Shown here: positions 43,660-52,119 of the stretch, in pieces
Layout of the letters: each line of letters starts with the position of its first letter
Position numbering within the stretch: position 1 is the first letter of the stretch
NCBI RefSeq assembly: GCF_008704855.1
Contig: NZ_CP023691.1
Location: forward strand, 7,068,001 to 7,132,000
Reading direction: 5' to 3'
Length of the DNA: 64,000 nucleotides
Source: Streptomyces platensis
GTDB taxonomy: Bacteria > Actinomycetota > Actinomycetes > Streptomycetales > Streptomycetaceae
Made by a program: the position numbers and the translations under genes
The notes under the pieces: generated by a model
Seen by the model: only the letters and a program-made list of their open reading frames with translations
What the model was told of the DNA's origin: nothing
Database searches by the model: none

Positions 43660-44304
43660 ATGAACGTTCTCCTGGACAACCTCTCCCTCTACGGGGAGGG
43701 CCTGCTGGGCACCGTCGAACTCACCGTCTACGCCTCCCTGCTCGCCCTCGCCCTCGGCTTCCTGATGGCGGCGTTCCGGGTCGCACCGGTCGGTTCGCTG
43801 CGGGCCTTCGGCACGGCATGGGTGACGGTGCTGCGCAACACTCCGCTGACGCTGCTGTTCTTCGCCGTGGTGCTGGGGCTGCCGCGGTTCGGCCTGGTGC
43901 TGCCCTTCAAGCTGTTCGCCATCCTCGCGCTGGGCTGCTACACCTCCGCCTTCATCTGCGAGGCGGTGCGCTCCGGCATCAACACCGTGCCGGTCGGGCA
44001 GGGCGAGGCGGCCCGCAGTCTGGGCATGACGTTCCCGCAGACCCTCGGTGACATCGTGCTGCCGCAGGCCTTCCGGTCCGTCATCCCGCCCATCGGCTCC
44101 ACGCTGATCGCGCTCGCCAAGAACTCCGCGATCGCCGGCGCCTTCAGCGTCGTCGAACTGCTCGGGGTCTACAAGCCGCTCAACGAGATGGGCTACAGCA
44201 TCATCTGGACCTTCGTCTGGATCGCCGTCGGCTATCTGCTCGTGACCCTGACCATCAGCGCGATCTTCAACGTGCTGGAGAAGCGCTTCGGAGTCGCCCG
44301 ATGA
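43660..44304 (+). CDS. gluC: Glutamate ABC permease subunit
   Basis: 214 residues from the ATG at 43660. It has the amino-acid HisM-type permease topology with the EAA loop (EAARSLGMTFPQTLGDIVLP) and helices such as GTVELTVYASLLALALGFLM and TLLFFAVVLGLPRF. It starts 20 bp after gluB and its stop overlaps the start of gluD (ATGA). It forms the heterodimeric channel with GluD. Confidence 0.92.
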   Translation: MNVLLDNLSLYGEGLLGTVELTVYASLLALALGFLMAAFRVAPVGSLRAFGTAWVTVLRNTPLTLLFFAVVLGLPRFGLVLPFKLFAILALGCYTSAFICEAVRSGINTVPVGQGEAARSLGMTFPQTLGDIVLPQAFRSVIPPIGSTLIALAKNSAIAGAFSVVELLGVYKPLNEMGYSIIWTFVWIAVGYLLVTLTISAIFNVLEKRFGVAR

Positions 44305-45164
44305 CCACCGCTCTCTACGACGTCCCCGGCCCGCGGACCCGGCAGCGGCACCGGCTCTACGGCCTCGGCGGGACGCTCGTGATCCTCGCGCTGATCGCCT
44401 GGATCATCTACCTCCTCTTCGCCACCGGCCAGTTCGTCGCGGCGAAGTGGACTCCCTTCACCTATACGGGAATTCAGGATCTGCTGCTCCGGGGCCTGGG
44501 CAACACCCTCAAGGCCTTCGGCTTCGCGGCGGTCCTGTCGGTGGCGCTCGGCGCGGTGCTCGCGACCGGCCGGCTCTCCGAGCACCGGATCGCCCGCTGG
44601 GTGAGCACCCTGCTGGTGGAGTTCTTCCGGGCAATGCCCGTACTGGTCATGATCTTTTTCATCTATGTCGCCCTGAAGGTGGAGCCGCTGCCCGCCCTGG
44701 TGGCCGGACTGACCCTCTACAACGGCTCGGTGCTCGCCGAGGTCTTCCGTACCGGCGTCAACTCCGTCGACCGCGGCCAGCGGGAGGCCGCCTACGCCCT
44801 GGGCATGCGCAAGACTCAGGTCATGACGCATGTCCTGGTGCCGCAGGCGGTCCGGGCGATGCTCCCGGCGATCATCAGCCAGCTGGTGGTCGCCCTGAAG
44901 GACACCTCCCTCGGCTTCCTCATCACCTACGAGGAATTCCTGCACGCCGGCAAGCTCATCGCGTCCAACCTCGACTACGACCTGCCGTTCATCCCCGTCG
45001 TCATGATCATCTCGCCGATCTACATCGGGATGTGCATGCTGCTGTCCTGGCTGGCCAACTGGGTCTCCCGACGCCAGCGGCGCAACCCCAAGGTCGAGGC
45101 GGTCGAGGTGGCCCCGCCGGAACCGGGCACCTTGCTGCCGGGGGGCCATCGGCCGCGGGGCTGA
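44301..45164 (+). CDS. gluD: Glutamate ABC permease subunit
   Basis: 287 residues from the ATG at 44301, overlapping gluC by 4 bases. It has an extra N-terminal helix (LGGTLVILALIAWIIYLLFA) and the standard permease core (NTLKAFGFAAVLSVALGAVL, then FRAMPVLVMIFFIYVALKV), with an EAA loop (EAAYALGMRKTQVMTHVLVP). The C-terminal 35 residues are polar. It completes the importer. Confidence 0.92.
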   Translation: MTTALYDVPGPRTRQRHRLYGLGGTLVILALIAWIIYLLFATGQFVAAKWTPFTYTGIQDLLLRGLGNTLKAFGFAAVLSVALGAVLATGRLSEHRIARWVSTLLVEFFRAMPVLVMIFFIYVALKVEPLPALVAGLTLYNGSVLAEVFRTGVNSVDRGQREAAYALGMRKTQVMTHVLVPQAVRAMLPAIISQLVVALKDTSLGFLITYEEFLHAGKLIASNLDYDLPFIPVVMIISPIYIGMCMLLSWLANWVSRRQRRNPKVEAVEVAPPEPGTLLPGGHRPRG

Positions 45165-45235
45165 GGGGGTGGGGGCGGCTCCGGCCTCCGGGCCGGGCGG
45201 AGCGCCGCTGTGGACGCCCCGCCGTCGCCGGGTTC

Positions 45236-46840
45236 CTAGTCGCGCACCGGCACCGTTACATAGGACGGGTCGTTGGCCGGGGAGGAGAACGTCAGGCGGG
45301 CGCCGGACGGGTTGTGCTCGATGTACAGCGGGTCGACGGTGTCGACGACCACGGCGAGACGGTGGCCGGCCGGTACGTCGTAGGCGGTGGAGAACAGCTC
45401 CAGGTCCACGCCGAAGGGCTGGTTGGGGGTCTTGCCGTGGAAGGTGTACGGCGCGTGGGTGACCAGCTTGCCGAGGCCGAGCGGGCCCACGTCGTAGAGG
45501 TAGGCGATGGCGGTGCCGCTCTCGGCGGTGCTGGTCAGGGTGGTGTGCAGCCGGGTGGTGCCCCGGACCCGCTGCCCGGTGTCGTAGCGCTCGGACTGCC
45601 AGACGGCGGCGAGGGGACGGGGCAGCAGCGGGATTGACGCCATCGGGGGCAGCCGGAGGAACTGGTCCAGCATGCTGGAGAGAATGACCAGCCCGCCGTT
45701 GGCGCCGGAGTCCCAGTTGGTGTTGATCTGCTTGCTGCCGTCGAGCCCGATCCGCCGCTGCGCGGACGGGACGTCCTTCCAGCTCCGGTAGCCCTCGTAC
45801 GCGCCGGTGGAACGGGACTTGAGCAGCACCGGCGACTCCCGGTCAACGCCGTTGTCCGCGCCCTTGAGGTAGTGGTCGAACCACCGCTGGGTGTCGGTCC
45901 AGGTGTCGTTGGGCAGTCCGAACAGCCCGAGTCCTTCGGCCGTCGCATGATCACCGGGCCGGAACTCCAGGCGCTTCGGGCCGGTCAGCTTCTCGTAGAA
46001 GTCGGCGGTCTGGTTGGGCGGGAAGATCGAATCGCCCCAGGCGTTGCCCAGCATGATGGCGGCGCCATTGGCGTTGATCTTGTCGAGGTAGGCGGCGGGG
46101 GAGCGCTTGCGCCCCCACGCGATCAGGTCCTTCTCCTTGTCCAGGTTCGAGGCGAGGAAGTCCTTCATGATCGTGCGGAATTCGGGGCTGGGGCGTCCGG
46201 TCAGCGCGCCCGTGGCGCCCAGGAACTCCGCGGCCTGCCGGTGCTCGGTGCGGCCGCTGTAGATCGAGCCGACGAGGTCGCCCCAGCCGCTGAGCGCCGC
46301 GACCGCCTTGATCCGCTTGTCGAACGCCGACGCCAGCAGGCTGATCCCGGCGCCGTAGGAGACCCCGGCCATACCGACCTTCTGCGGATCGGCCGGGGTG
46401 TGGGCCAGGGCCCAGTCGATGACCTTCGAGGCGTCTGCGACATCCTTCGGGCCGGCGGTTTCGATCTCCCCGCCCGACTGCCAGAACCCACGCGAGTTGT
46501 ATCCGACGACCACATAGCCCTTGCCGGCCAGTTTCCTGGCCTGCGCCAGGTACTCGACCTGCGGCATCGACCAGCTGGTGGGCAGCACGATGACCGGGTG
46601 GCGCCGGGTGCCGTCGGCGCCGGCCGGGGTGAAGACGTTCGCCTTGAGGGTGATACCGCCGTCGCCCTCGATGTCGACGAACCGGAGGGAGACCGAGCCG
46701 CCCGAAGTCGCCGTCGTGGGGGCGGATTCCGGGGTGGCCGCCTCGGCGGTGGCCGGTGCGCCGGTAAGAACCGTGGCGGCGAGGACGGCCGCGGAGACGG
46801 TGCCGATCGCGACGCGCGGCGTCATACGGGAGGGCGTCAT
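45236..46840 (-). CDS. Secreted alpha/beta hydrolase, CocE/X-Pro dipeptidyl-peptidase type
   Basis: 534 residues from the ATG at 46840 with GGAG 7 bases upstream. A signal peptide (TVSAAVLAATVLTGAPATAE) is followed by an S15-type alpha/beta hydrolase: FVDIEGDGGITLKANVFTPA, then nucleophile Ser in VGMAGVSYGAGISLLAS and the acid in GNAWGDSIFPPNQ, with His in RPGDHATAEGLG. A C-terminal jelly-roll follows (RGTTRLHTTLTSTAESGTAI). Relatives cleave acyl esters or dipeptides. It lies alone beyond the glu operon, converging with it. Confidence 0.85.
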   Translation of the reverse strand: MTPSRMTPRVAIGTVSAAVLAATVLTGAPATAEAATPESAPTTATSGGSVSLRFVDIEGDGGITLKANVFTPAGADGTRRHPVIVLPTSWSMPQVEYLAQARKLAGKGYVVVGYNSRGFWQSGGEIETAGPKDVADASKVIDWALAHTPADPQKVGMAGVSYGAGISLLASAFDKRIKAVAALSGWGDLVGSIYSGRTEHRQAAEFLGATGALTGRPSPEFRTIMKDFLASNLDKEKDLIAWGRKRSPAAYLDKINANGAAIMLGNAWGDSIFPPNQTADFYEKLTGPKRLEFRPGDHATAEGLGLFGLPNDTWTDTQRWFDHYLKGADNGVDRESPVLLKSRSTGAYEGYRSWKDVPSAQRRIGLDGSKQINTNWDSGANGGLVILSSMLDQFLRLPPMASIPLLPRPLAAVWQSERYDTGQRVRGTTRLHTTLTSTAESGTAIAYLYDVGPLGLGKLVTHAPYTFHGKTPNQPFGVDLELFSTAYDVPAGHRLAVVVDTVDPLYIEHNPSGARLTFSSPANDPSYVTVPVRD

Positions 46841-47070
46841 CTTCTGCTCCAGATCTCGATGCGGGCGGCCGCACGCTGTCCGGGGACAGGTGGGGCGCAC
46901 GGCACGCCCGAATGTGACTGGAGAGTAAGGTCCACTCCTTACCTCTGGTAACCCATCGGTAGGTTACGGCTGGGTAACGCCCATACGTCCAGGGGGAGTC
47001 GGGGTGTGCGGTAGGGGGAACCCCCGGAGCCGCCGCCTGGTGGACTGCGGCCCCGGTGGTGAGAACTCCG

Positions 47071-47883
47071 CTACTCGGCGGCCGATTGCGGCAGGGAGTT
47101 GAGGAACTCCACCAGTACGGCGTTGAATGCGTCCGGCTGCTCCAGGTTCGGCAGATGGGCCGTCTGCTCGATGACCGCCAGGGTGGCGTCCGGGATCCGT
47201 GCGTGGAGGTCGCGGGCGTCGCTCACGGGCGTATAGGTGTCCTCGGCGCCGACCACCACCAGGGCCGGTACGGACACCCGCGTCAGGAGCTCCCGGTAGT
47301 CGGGGCGTTCGGCGCGGCCGCGCAGGGCGGCGGCCGCGCCCTCGGGTGCCGTGGCCTTCATCATCGCCAGGACGTGGGCGGCCGCGTCCGGCCGGTGGGT
47401 GAGGGTGTGCCAGGACACCATCTTGGCCAGCACCTCCTGTGCGTAGCCGGTCATGCCCTCGCGGATCAGCCGTTCCGCCATGGCGTGGCGCGCGGCCCTG
47501 CCCTCGTCGGTCTCCGCGGCGGCGAAGGTGTCGGCGAGCACCAGGCCCCGTATCCGCTCCGGGAAGAGCCGGTAGCACTCCATGACGATCTGGCCGCCCA
47601 TGGACAGGCCGCCGAGGACGAAGTGCTCGATCCCGAGCCGGTCGAGCAGGGCGAGGAGGTCGCGGGCGAAGGTCTCCAGCGGGGTCTTGCCGGGGACGGT
47701 CGTGCTCTCCCCGTAGCCGCGGAGATCCGGCGCGATCACCCGCCATCCGGCCCGGCTGAAGTGCTCCGTCTGCGGGCGCCACATCGAACGGTCGAAAGGG
47801 TGGCCGTGCACGAGCACCAGCGGTGCACCGCTGCCCTCGTCCTCGTATCCCACGGTGATCTCTTCGCACATGACCGAACCCAT
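47071..47883 (-). CDS. Alpha/beta hydrolase (enol-lactonase/esterase type)
   Basis: 270 residues from the ATG at 47883; in-frame ATGs at 47895 and 47871 are alternatives. The fold is complete: oxyanion segment LVLVHGHPFDRSMWRPQ, then PDLRGYGESTT, nucleophile Ser in VLGGLSMGGQIVMECY, acid Asp in VVVGAEDTYTPVSDA and His in IEQTAHLPNLEQP. It is closest in style to PcaD-like and chloroperoxidase-like hydrolases. It is divergent from a MocR regulator, with direct repeats between, so it is likely regulated by it. Confidence 0.88.
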   Translation of the reverse strand: MGSVMCEEITVGYEDEGSGAPLVLVHGHPFDRSMWRPQTEHFSRAGWRVIAPDLRGYGESTTVPGKTPLETFARDLLALLDRLGIEHFVLGGLSMGGQIVMECYRLFPERIRGLVLADTFAAAETDEGRAARHAMAERLIREGMTGYAQEVLAKMVSWHTLTHRPDAAAHVLAMMKATAPEGAAAALRGRAERPDYRELLTRVSVPALVVVGAEDTYTPVSDARDLHARIPDATLAVIEQTAHLPNLEQPDAFNAVLVEFLNSLPQSAAE

Positions 47884-47940
47884 TGGACCGTCCATCCCCT
47901 CTGCTGCGGCTTGACGATTCGATGCTAGAGAGGGCAATCT

Positions 47941-47974
47941 CTCGGTGCAATATAAAAAATGTACTCGGTGCAAT
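47941..47974. promoter_or_regulatory. Direct-repeat operator for the MocR regulator
   Basis: CTCGGTGCAAT occurs at 47941-47951 and 47964-47974, a 23-bp period, around an AT-rich ATAAAAAATG core in the 120-bp divergent region. MocR/PdxR-type regulators typically bind direct repeats of this kind at their divergent promoters. Confidence 0.65.
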
Positions 47975-48003
47975 GTTGTGGCAGTGCCTCGCGGGAGTGA
48001 CCG

Positions 48004-49332
48004 ATGGACGACTATCGCGCGATCGCCGATGACCTCGCGGCCGCTATCACCGCCGGGCGCCTGCGCCCGGGAGACCGGCTGCCGCCGCTGCGCCGGTTCG
48101 CCCGGGACCGGCAGATCGCGAGCTCGACCGCGGCCCGGGTCTACGGGGAATTGAGCCGACGCGGGCTGACGGTCGGAGAGGTCGGCCGCGGCACCTTCGT
48201 CCGCAGCGCGGCGCCCGCGGCCGATCCCGCGCTGGCCGAGCCGGGGGAGGCCCGGGTCGACCTGGAGCTGAACTTCCCGGTGCTGCCCGCCCATCCCGCG
48301 CTGCTCGCCAAGAGCCTGGGCCCGCTGCTGCGTCCCGAGGCGATGGCCGCCGCGCTCCGCCCGGTGGGAGCCGTCGGCACGGCCGCGGCCCGGCAGGCCG
48401 CGGCCGCGCACCTCGCCCGTGGTGACTGGACCCCCGATCCCCGGCAGCTGCTCTTCGCGGGCAACGGCCGGCAGGCGGTGGCGGCGGCGATCGCCGCACT
48501 GGTCCCGGCCGGGGAGCGGCTCGGCGTCGAATCGCTCACCTACCCCGTGGTGAAGGGCGTCGCGGCCCGCCTCGGCATCACCCTCGTCCCCCTCGCCATG
48601 GACGAGTACGGCCTGACCCCCGAGGCGCTGCGCGCCGCCCCTCCGCTGCGCGCCGTCTACCTCCAGCCCGCCCTCCACAACCCGCTGGGCTCCACCATGC
48701 CCGCCCACCGGCGCGCGGAAGTCGCAGCACTGCTGCGGGAGTTGGACCTGTACGCCATCGAGGACGCGATCTACGGATTCCTCCGCAACGACCTGTCCCC
48801 GCTCGCCGCCCTCGCGCCGGAGCGCACCGTGGTCATCGACAGCCTGTCCAAACGCCTCGCGCCCGGACTCTCGCTGGGCTTCCTCACCGTGCCCGAAGGC
48901 ACCGCACAGGACTTCGCGACCGCCCTGCGAACGGGCACCTGGACCGCCTCCCGCTTCGCGCTCGACGCGGGCACCCGCTGGATGGCGGACGGCACCGCGG
49001 CGGCCGCCGAACAGGAGAAGCGCGGCGATGCCGCGGCACGCCAGCGGATCGCCGCCGAAAAGCTCGCCGGCTTCCGGGTCCGGGCCGATCCGCAGGCGTA
49101 TCACTGCTGGTGGGAGCTGCCGGACCCCTGGCGGGCCGACACCTTCGTCGCGGCCGCCGCGCGCCGCGGGATCGCGGTCACCCCGTCCGGAGCCTTCGCC
49201 ATCGGCTCGGGCCACGTGCCCAACGCCGTCCGTCTGGCGCTCGCCTCGCCGCCCGTCGACGTCCTGGCCGAGGCGCTCGGCGTTCTGGCCGGGCTGGCGC
49301 AGGGGGCGCCGGAGGACACCGGGGCGGAGTGA
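48004..49332 (+). CDS. MocR family regulator (GntR helix-turn-helix fused to aminotransferase fold)
   Basis: 442 residues from the ATG at 48004 with GGGAG about 7 bases upstream. Residues 1-70 are a GntR winged helix (DYRAIADDLAAAITAGRLRP, then LRRFARDRQIASSTAARVY). Residues about 100-440 are a fold-type-I aminotransferase domain: LFAGNGRQAVAAAIAALVPA, then YAIEDAIYGFLRNDLSPLA and VIDSLSKRLAPGLSLGF, where Lys should bind PLP. Such proteins sense PLP or an amino compound. It is divergent from the alpha/beta hydrolase at 47071. Confidence 0.92.
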   Translation: MDDYRAIADDLAAAITAGRLRPGDRLPPLRRFARDRQIASSTAARVYGELSRRGLTVGEVGRGTFVRSAAPAADPALAEPGEARVDLELNFPVLPAHPALLAKSLGPLLRPEAMAAALRPVGAVGTAAARQAAAAHLARGDWTPDPRQLLFAGNGRQAVAAAIAALVPAGERLGVESLTYPVVKGVAARLGITLVPLAMDEYGLTPEALRAAPPLRAVYLQPALHNPLGSTMPAHRRAEVAALLRELDLYAIEDAIYGFLRNDLSPLAALAPERTVVIDSLSKRLAPGLSLGFLTVPEGTAQDFATALRTGTWTASRFALDAGTRWMADGTAAAAEQEKRGDAAARQRIAAEKLAGFRVRADPQAYHCWWELPDPWRADTFVAAAARRGIAVTPSGAFAIGSGHVPNAVRLALASPPVDVLAEALGVLAGLAQGAPEDTGAE

Positions 49333-49366
49333 GGGGCGCCGGGCCGGGCGGCTCAGGCGCCGCGCA

Positions 49367-49666
49367 TCAGGTGCCGCTCATCAGATGTCCGAGACCGGTG
49401 CGCAGTTCCGCCGTGTTCATCACCGGCTGGAGCGAGACCTTCGCGTGCAGGTCCATGAAGAATGCTTCCAGGAGCGTCGGCATCTGCGACGACTCCTTCA
49501 TGTCGAAGTAGAAGTAGGCGGTGCGCTCACCGCCGTCGAGGGTGAAGTAGGCCGCCTCCGGCTGGAGGGCGGCGATGGCGGCTTCCATGATCTTCGGCAG
49601 ACTGCCGTTCTGGATGACTTCGTTGCCGGTCTCGGTCGGTATCCGGGCCGTCAGGACCATCCTCAT
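49367..49666 (-). CDS. Small conserved hypothetical protein
   Basis: 99 residues from the ATG at 49666 with GAGGAG 8 bases upstream. The text (VLTARIPTETGNEVIQNGSL, then AALQPEAAYFTLDGGERTAY and FYFDMKESSQMPTLLEAFFM) suggests a ferredoxin-like alpha/beta fold of the dimeric barrel type. It is common in Streptomyces, but I know no function. It is transcribed in the same direction as the GST-like gene 180 bp upstream. Confidence 0.75.
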   Translation of the reverse strand: MRMVLTARIPTETGNEVIQNGSLPKIMEAAIAALQPEAAYFTLDGGERTAYFYFDMKESSQMPTLLEAFFMDLHAKVSLQPVMNTAELRTGLGHLMSGT

Positions 49667-49843
49667 CGGGCTCACTCCTCGCATGGAGGGTGTGGGGCGG
49701 GTGGCGCGCGGCGGCGAACCGGGAGTCCGGGTGCTCGGCGCGTCCGCGGGAGGCCCCGGTGCACCGCTGGTGGGTGTCTGTCCCTGTTCTCAGGATCTCA
49801 CGGCCCGGGCGCCGGGGCCGGATTCCGGCGGCCGGGGTGCGGG

Positions 49844-50935
49844 TCAGGAGCCGCCGGTCAGCAGATGCTCGGGGCGTCCGCTGGGCGGCACCTCCTCGGC
49901 CGGCGGCACCGGGCCCGGCGGGGTGCCGTCGCCGAACGGGCGGCCGCCCAACTCCTCGCGGTGGTGCGGCGTCAGCCAGCTGGAGAGGTCCGGGCCGGCC
50001 GGGACGACGCCGGTCGGATTGATGCCGGTGTGTACCCGGTAGTAGTGGTGCTTGATGTGATGGAAGTCGACGGTGTCGCCGAAGCCTGGCGTCTGGAAGA
50101 GATCCTTGGCGTAGGCCCACAGCACCGGGTCCTCGGCCAGCTTGAAGCGGTTGCACTTGAAGTGCCCGTGGTAGACGGCGTCGAAGCGGACCAGTGTGGT
50201 GAACAGCCGGATGTCGGCCTCGGTGAGGGTGTCGCCGACGAGGTAGCGGCGGTCCAGGAGGCGCTCGGACAGCAGGTCCAGGCGCCGGAAAAGATCGCGG
50301 AACGCGGCGTCGTACTCGCTCTGCCCGGTGGCGAAACCCGCCCGGTACACCCCGTTGTTGACGTCCCGGTAGACGCCCGCCATGACGATATCGATCTCCT
50401 CGCGCAGCGGCTCCGGATACAGATCGGGGGCGCCGGGCCGGTGCAGCGCCGTCCACTCCGTCGCGAAGTCCAGGGTGATCTGCTGGAAGTCGTTGGTGAC
50501 GAGCTGCCCGCTGGGCACATCGACGATGGCGGGGACGCTGACCCCGCCGGGGTAGTCCGTCTCGCGGGCGTCATAGGCCTCGCGGAGGAAGCGGATGCCG
50601 AGGACCGGGTCGCGGCCGCCGGGGTCCAGGGTGAAGCGCCAGCTGCGGTCGTCCTGGAGCGGGTCGGTGATGGCGAGCGAGATCGCGTCCTCCAGGCCGA
50701 GCAGCCGCCGGGAGATGACGGCGCGGCTCGCCCAGGGGCAGGCGCGGCTGGCCACCAGCCGGTAGCGGCCGGCCTCGACCGGCCAGCCGTCGCGGCCGTC
50801 CGCCGTGATGCGGTCCGCGAAGTGGCTCTTGGAGCGCTTGAAGGGCTTCCTGCCGTACGCGACGTTGCCCTCCGTGGTGGCGCCCGAGGCGCCGTCCGTG
50901 GGGCCGCCGTTGTTGCCGGCGTCGGGCTGAGGCAT
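49844..50935 (-). CDS. Glutathionyl-hydroquinone-reductase-like (Xi class GST) protein
   Basis: 363 residues from the ATG at 50935 (GGAAGGAG, 7 bases upstream; a GTG 3 bases earlier is too close). It has the Xi-class signature: catalytic Cys in RLVASRACPWASRAVISRRL, substrate-site GGVSVPAIVDVPSGQLVTND and C-terminal VRFDAVYHGHFKCNRFKLAE with HHYYRVHTGINPTGVVPAGP. In bacteria these reduce glutathionyl-hydroquinones; Streptomyces uses mycothiol, so the thiol partner here is unclear. Confidence 0.9.
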   Translation of the reverse strand: MPQPDAGNNGGPTDGASGATTEGNVAYGRKPFKRSKSHFADRITADGRDGWPVEAGRYRLVASRACPWASRAVISRRLLGLEDAISLAITDPLQDDRSWRFTLDPGGRDPVLGIRFLREAYDARETDYPGGVSVPAIVDVPSGQLVTNDFQQITLDFATEWTALHRPGAPDLYPEPLREEIDIVMAGVYRDVNNGVYRAGFATGQSEYDAAFRDLFRRLDLLSERLLDRRYLVGDTLTEADIRLFTTLVRFDAVYHGHFKCNRFKLAEDPVLWAYAKDLFQTPGFGDTVDFHHIKHHYYRVHTGINPTGVVPAGPDLSSWLTPHHREELGGRPFGDGTPPGPVPPAEEVPPSGRPEHLLTGGS

Positions 50936-51069
50936 CACCGACTCCTTCCGTCTGCGGTTTGCTCCGGGTGTTCAGGGCGAGCCTTCCCGGACGGGGGCGG
51001 GTATCCCCCTGCGTCAGCCGCCCGGCTCACCCGGCTTCGTGCCGCGGCCCGGCCCACCGGCGGCCCCGC

Positions 51070-52041
51070 TCAGCCGAGGTGGGTGAGATCGGGCCGCAGC
51101 CGGTGCCAGGTCGGGTGCCGCAGCCGGCCGGCCGAGGTCCAGCCGGTGAGCGTGATCTCGGCGACGAGCCGGGGCTCGGCCCAGTGCGCCCCCTGCACGT
51201 CCACCGGGTTGAGGAACGGGGACCGGTCCAGCGGGATCACTCCCAGATACCGCGCCAGCTCATGACGCTCCCGGTCGGACAGCCCCGAGCCCACCGAGCC
51301 GACGTAGCGCAGCCCCGCGGGTTCCGCCACGCCCGCCAGCACGGAACCGGGCAGTCCGGCCAGTCCGCCATGGCCTTCCGTCCAGCCCCCGATGATCACA
51401 TCGAGGGTCAGCAGATGCTTCGTCTTGCGCCACTCGGGTGACCGCACACCCGGCAGATACGCCGAGCTCAGCCGCTTCGCCACCACCCCTTCCAGACCGG
51501 CCTGCAACGAGGCCTCCCACACCTGCTGCGCATGGCCCTCCACATACCCCGGCGCCGACCAGTTCGGGCCGCGGAGCCCCAGCCCGGCCAGCAGGGCCCG
51601 GCGCTCGTAATACGGCGAGCCGAGCAGCGAGCCGCCCAGGTACATCAGATCGAAGAGGACGAGGTGGACGGGGTGCTCCATGGCCAGCCGGGCCGTGCGG
51701 CGCGGGTTCACCACGCCCATCCGGCGCTGAAGCAGCCCGAAGTCCGGCCGGCCACGCGCGTCCAGCACCACCACCTCACCGTCGAGCACCGCGGGCCGGC
51801 CCCGCAGCTGCTCACCCAGCGGCGCCAGCTCCGGGTAGGTGCCGGTGGCCTCGTTGCCCGCGCGGGTGACCAGCCGGACGGTGCCGTCACCGGAGGTGTT
51901 GATGATGCAGCGTGCCCCGTCCCATTTGGCCTCGAACGCCCAGGCCGCCTCCTCGTGCTCGGCAGGCAGCGGGCCGACCGTGGCCAGCATCGGCCGGATC
52001 ACCGGGTACGAGGCCGAGCCACGCTCGGCGGACGGGGCCAT
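51070..52041 (-). CDS. ATP-dependent DNA ligase (LigC/LigD ligase-domain type)
   Basis: 323 residues from the ATG at 52041. Nucleotidyltransferase motifs are present: AMP-accepting Lys in AFEAKWDGARCI (motif I), RPAVLDGEVVVLDARGRPDF (III), LEGVVAKRLSSAYLPGVRS (IV) and PEWRKTKHL (V), followed by an OB-fold domain (LVAEITLTGWTSAGRLRHPT, motif VI region). There is no polymerase or nuclease domain. Streptomyces carries several such ligases for non-homologous end joining or repair. A Ku gene is not in the window. Confidence 0.9.
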   Translation of the reverse strand: MAPSAERGSASYPVIRPMLATVGPLPAEHEEAAWAFEAKWDGARCIINTSGDGTVRLVTRAGNEATGTYPELAPLGEQLRGRPAVLDGEVVVLDARGRPDFGLLQRRMGVVNPRRTARLAMEHPVHLVLFDLMYLGGSLLGSPYYERRALLAGLGLRGPNWSAPGYVEGHAQQVWEASLQAGLEGVVAKRLSSAYLPGVRSPEWRKTKHLLTLDVIIGGWTEGHGGLAGLPGSVLAGVAEPAGLRYVGSVGSGLSDRERHELARYLGVIPLDRSPFLNPVDVQGAHWAEPRLVAEITLTGWTSAGRLRHPTWHRLRPDLTHLG

Positions 52042-52119
52042 GGTTCGATGATCGGGCGAGACGGGGGCGTTCGCAGATCGGCAGGCCGCCGGGTCTTCGG
52101 GCGGTCCCGCCGCGGGTGC

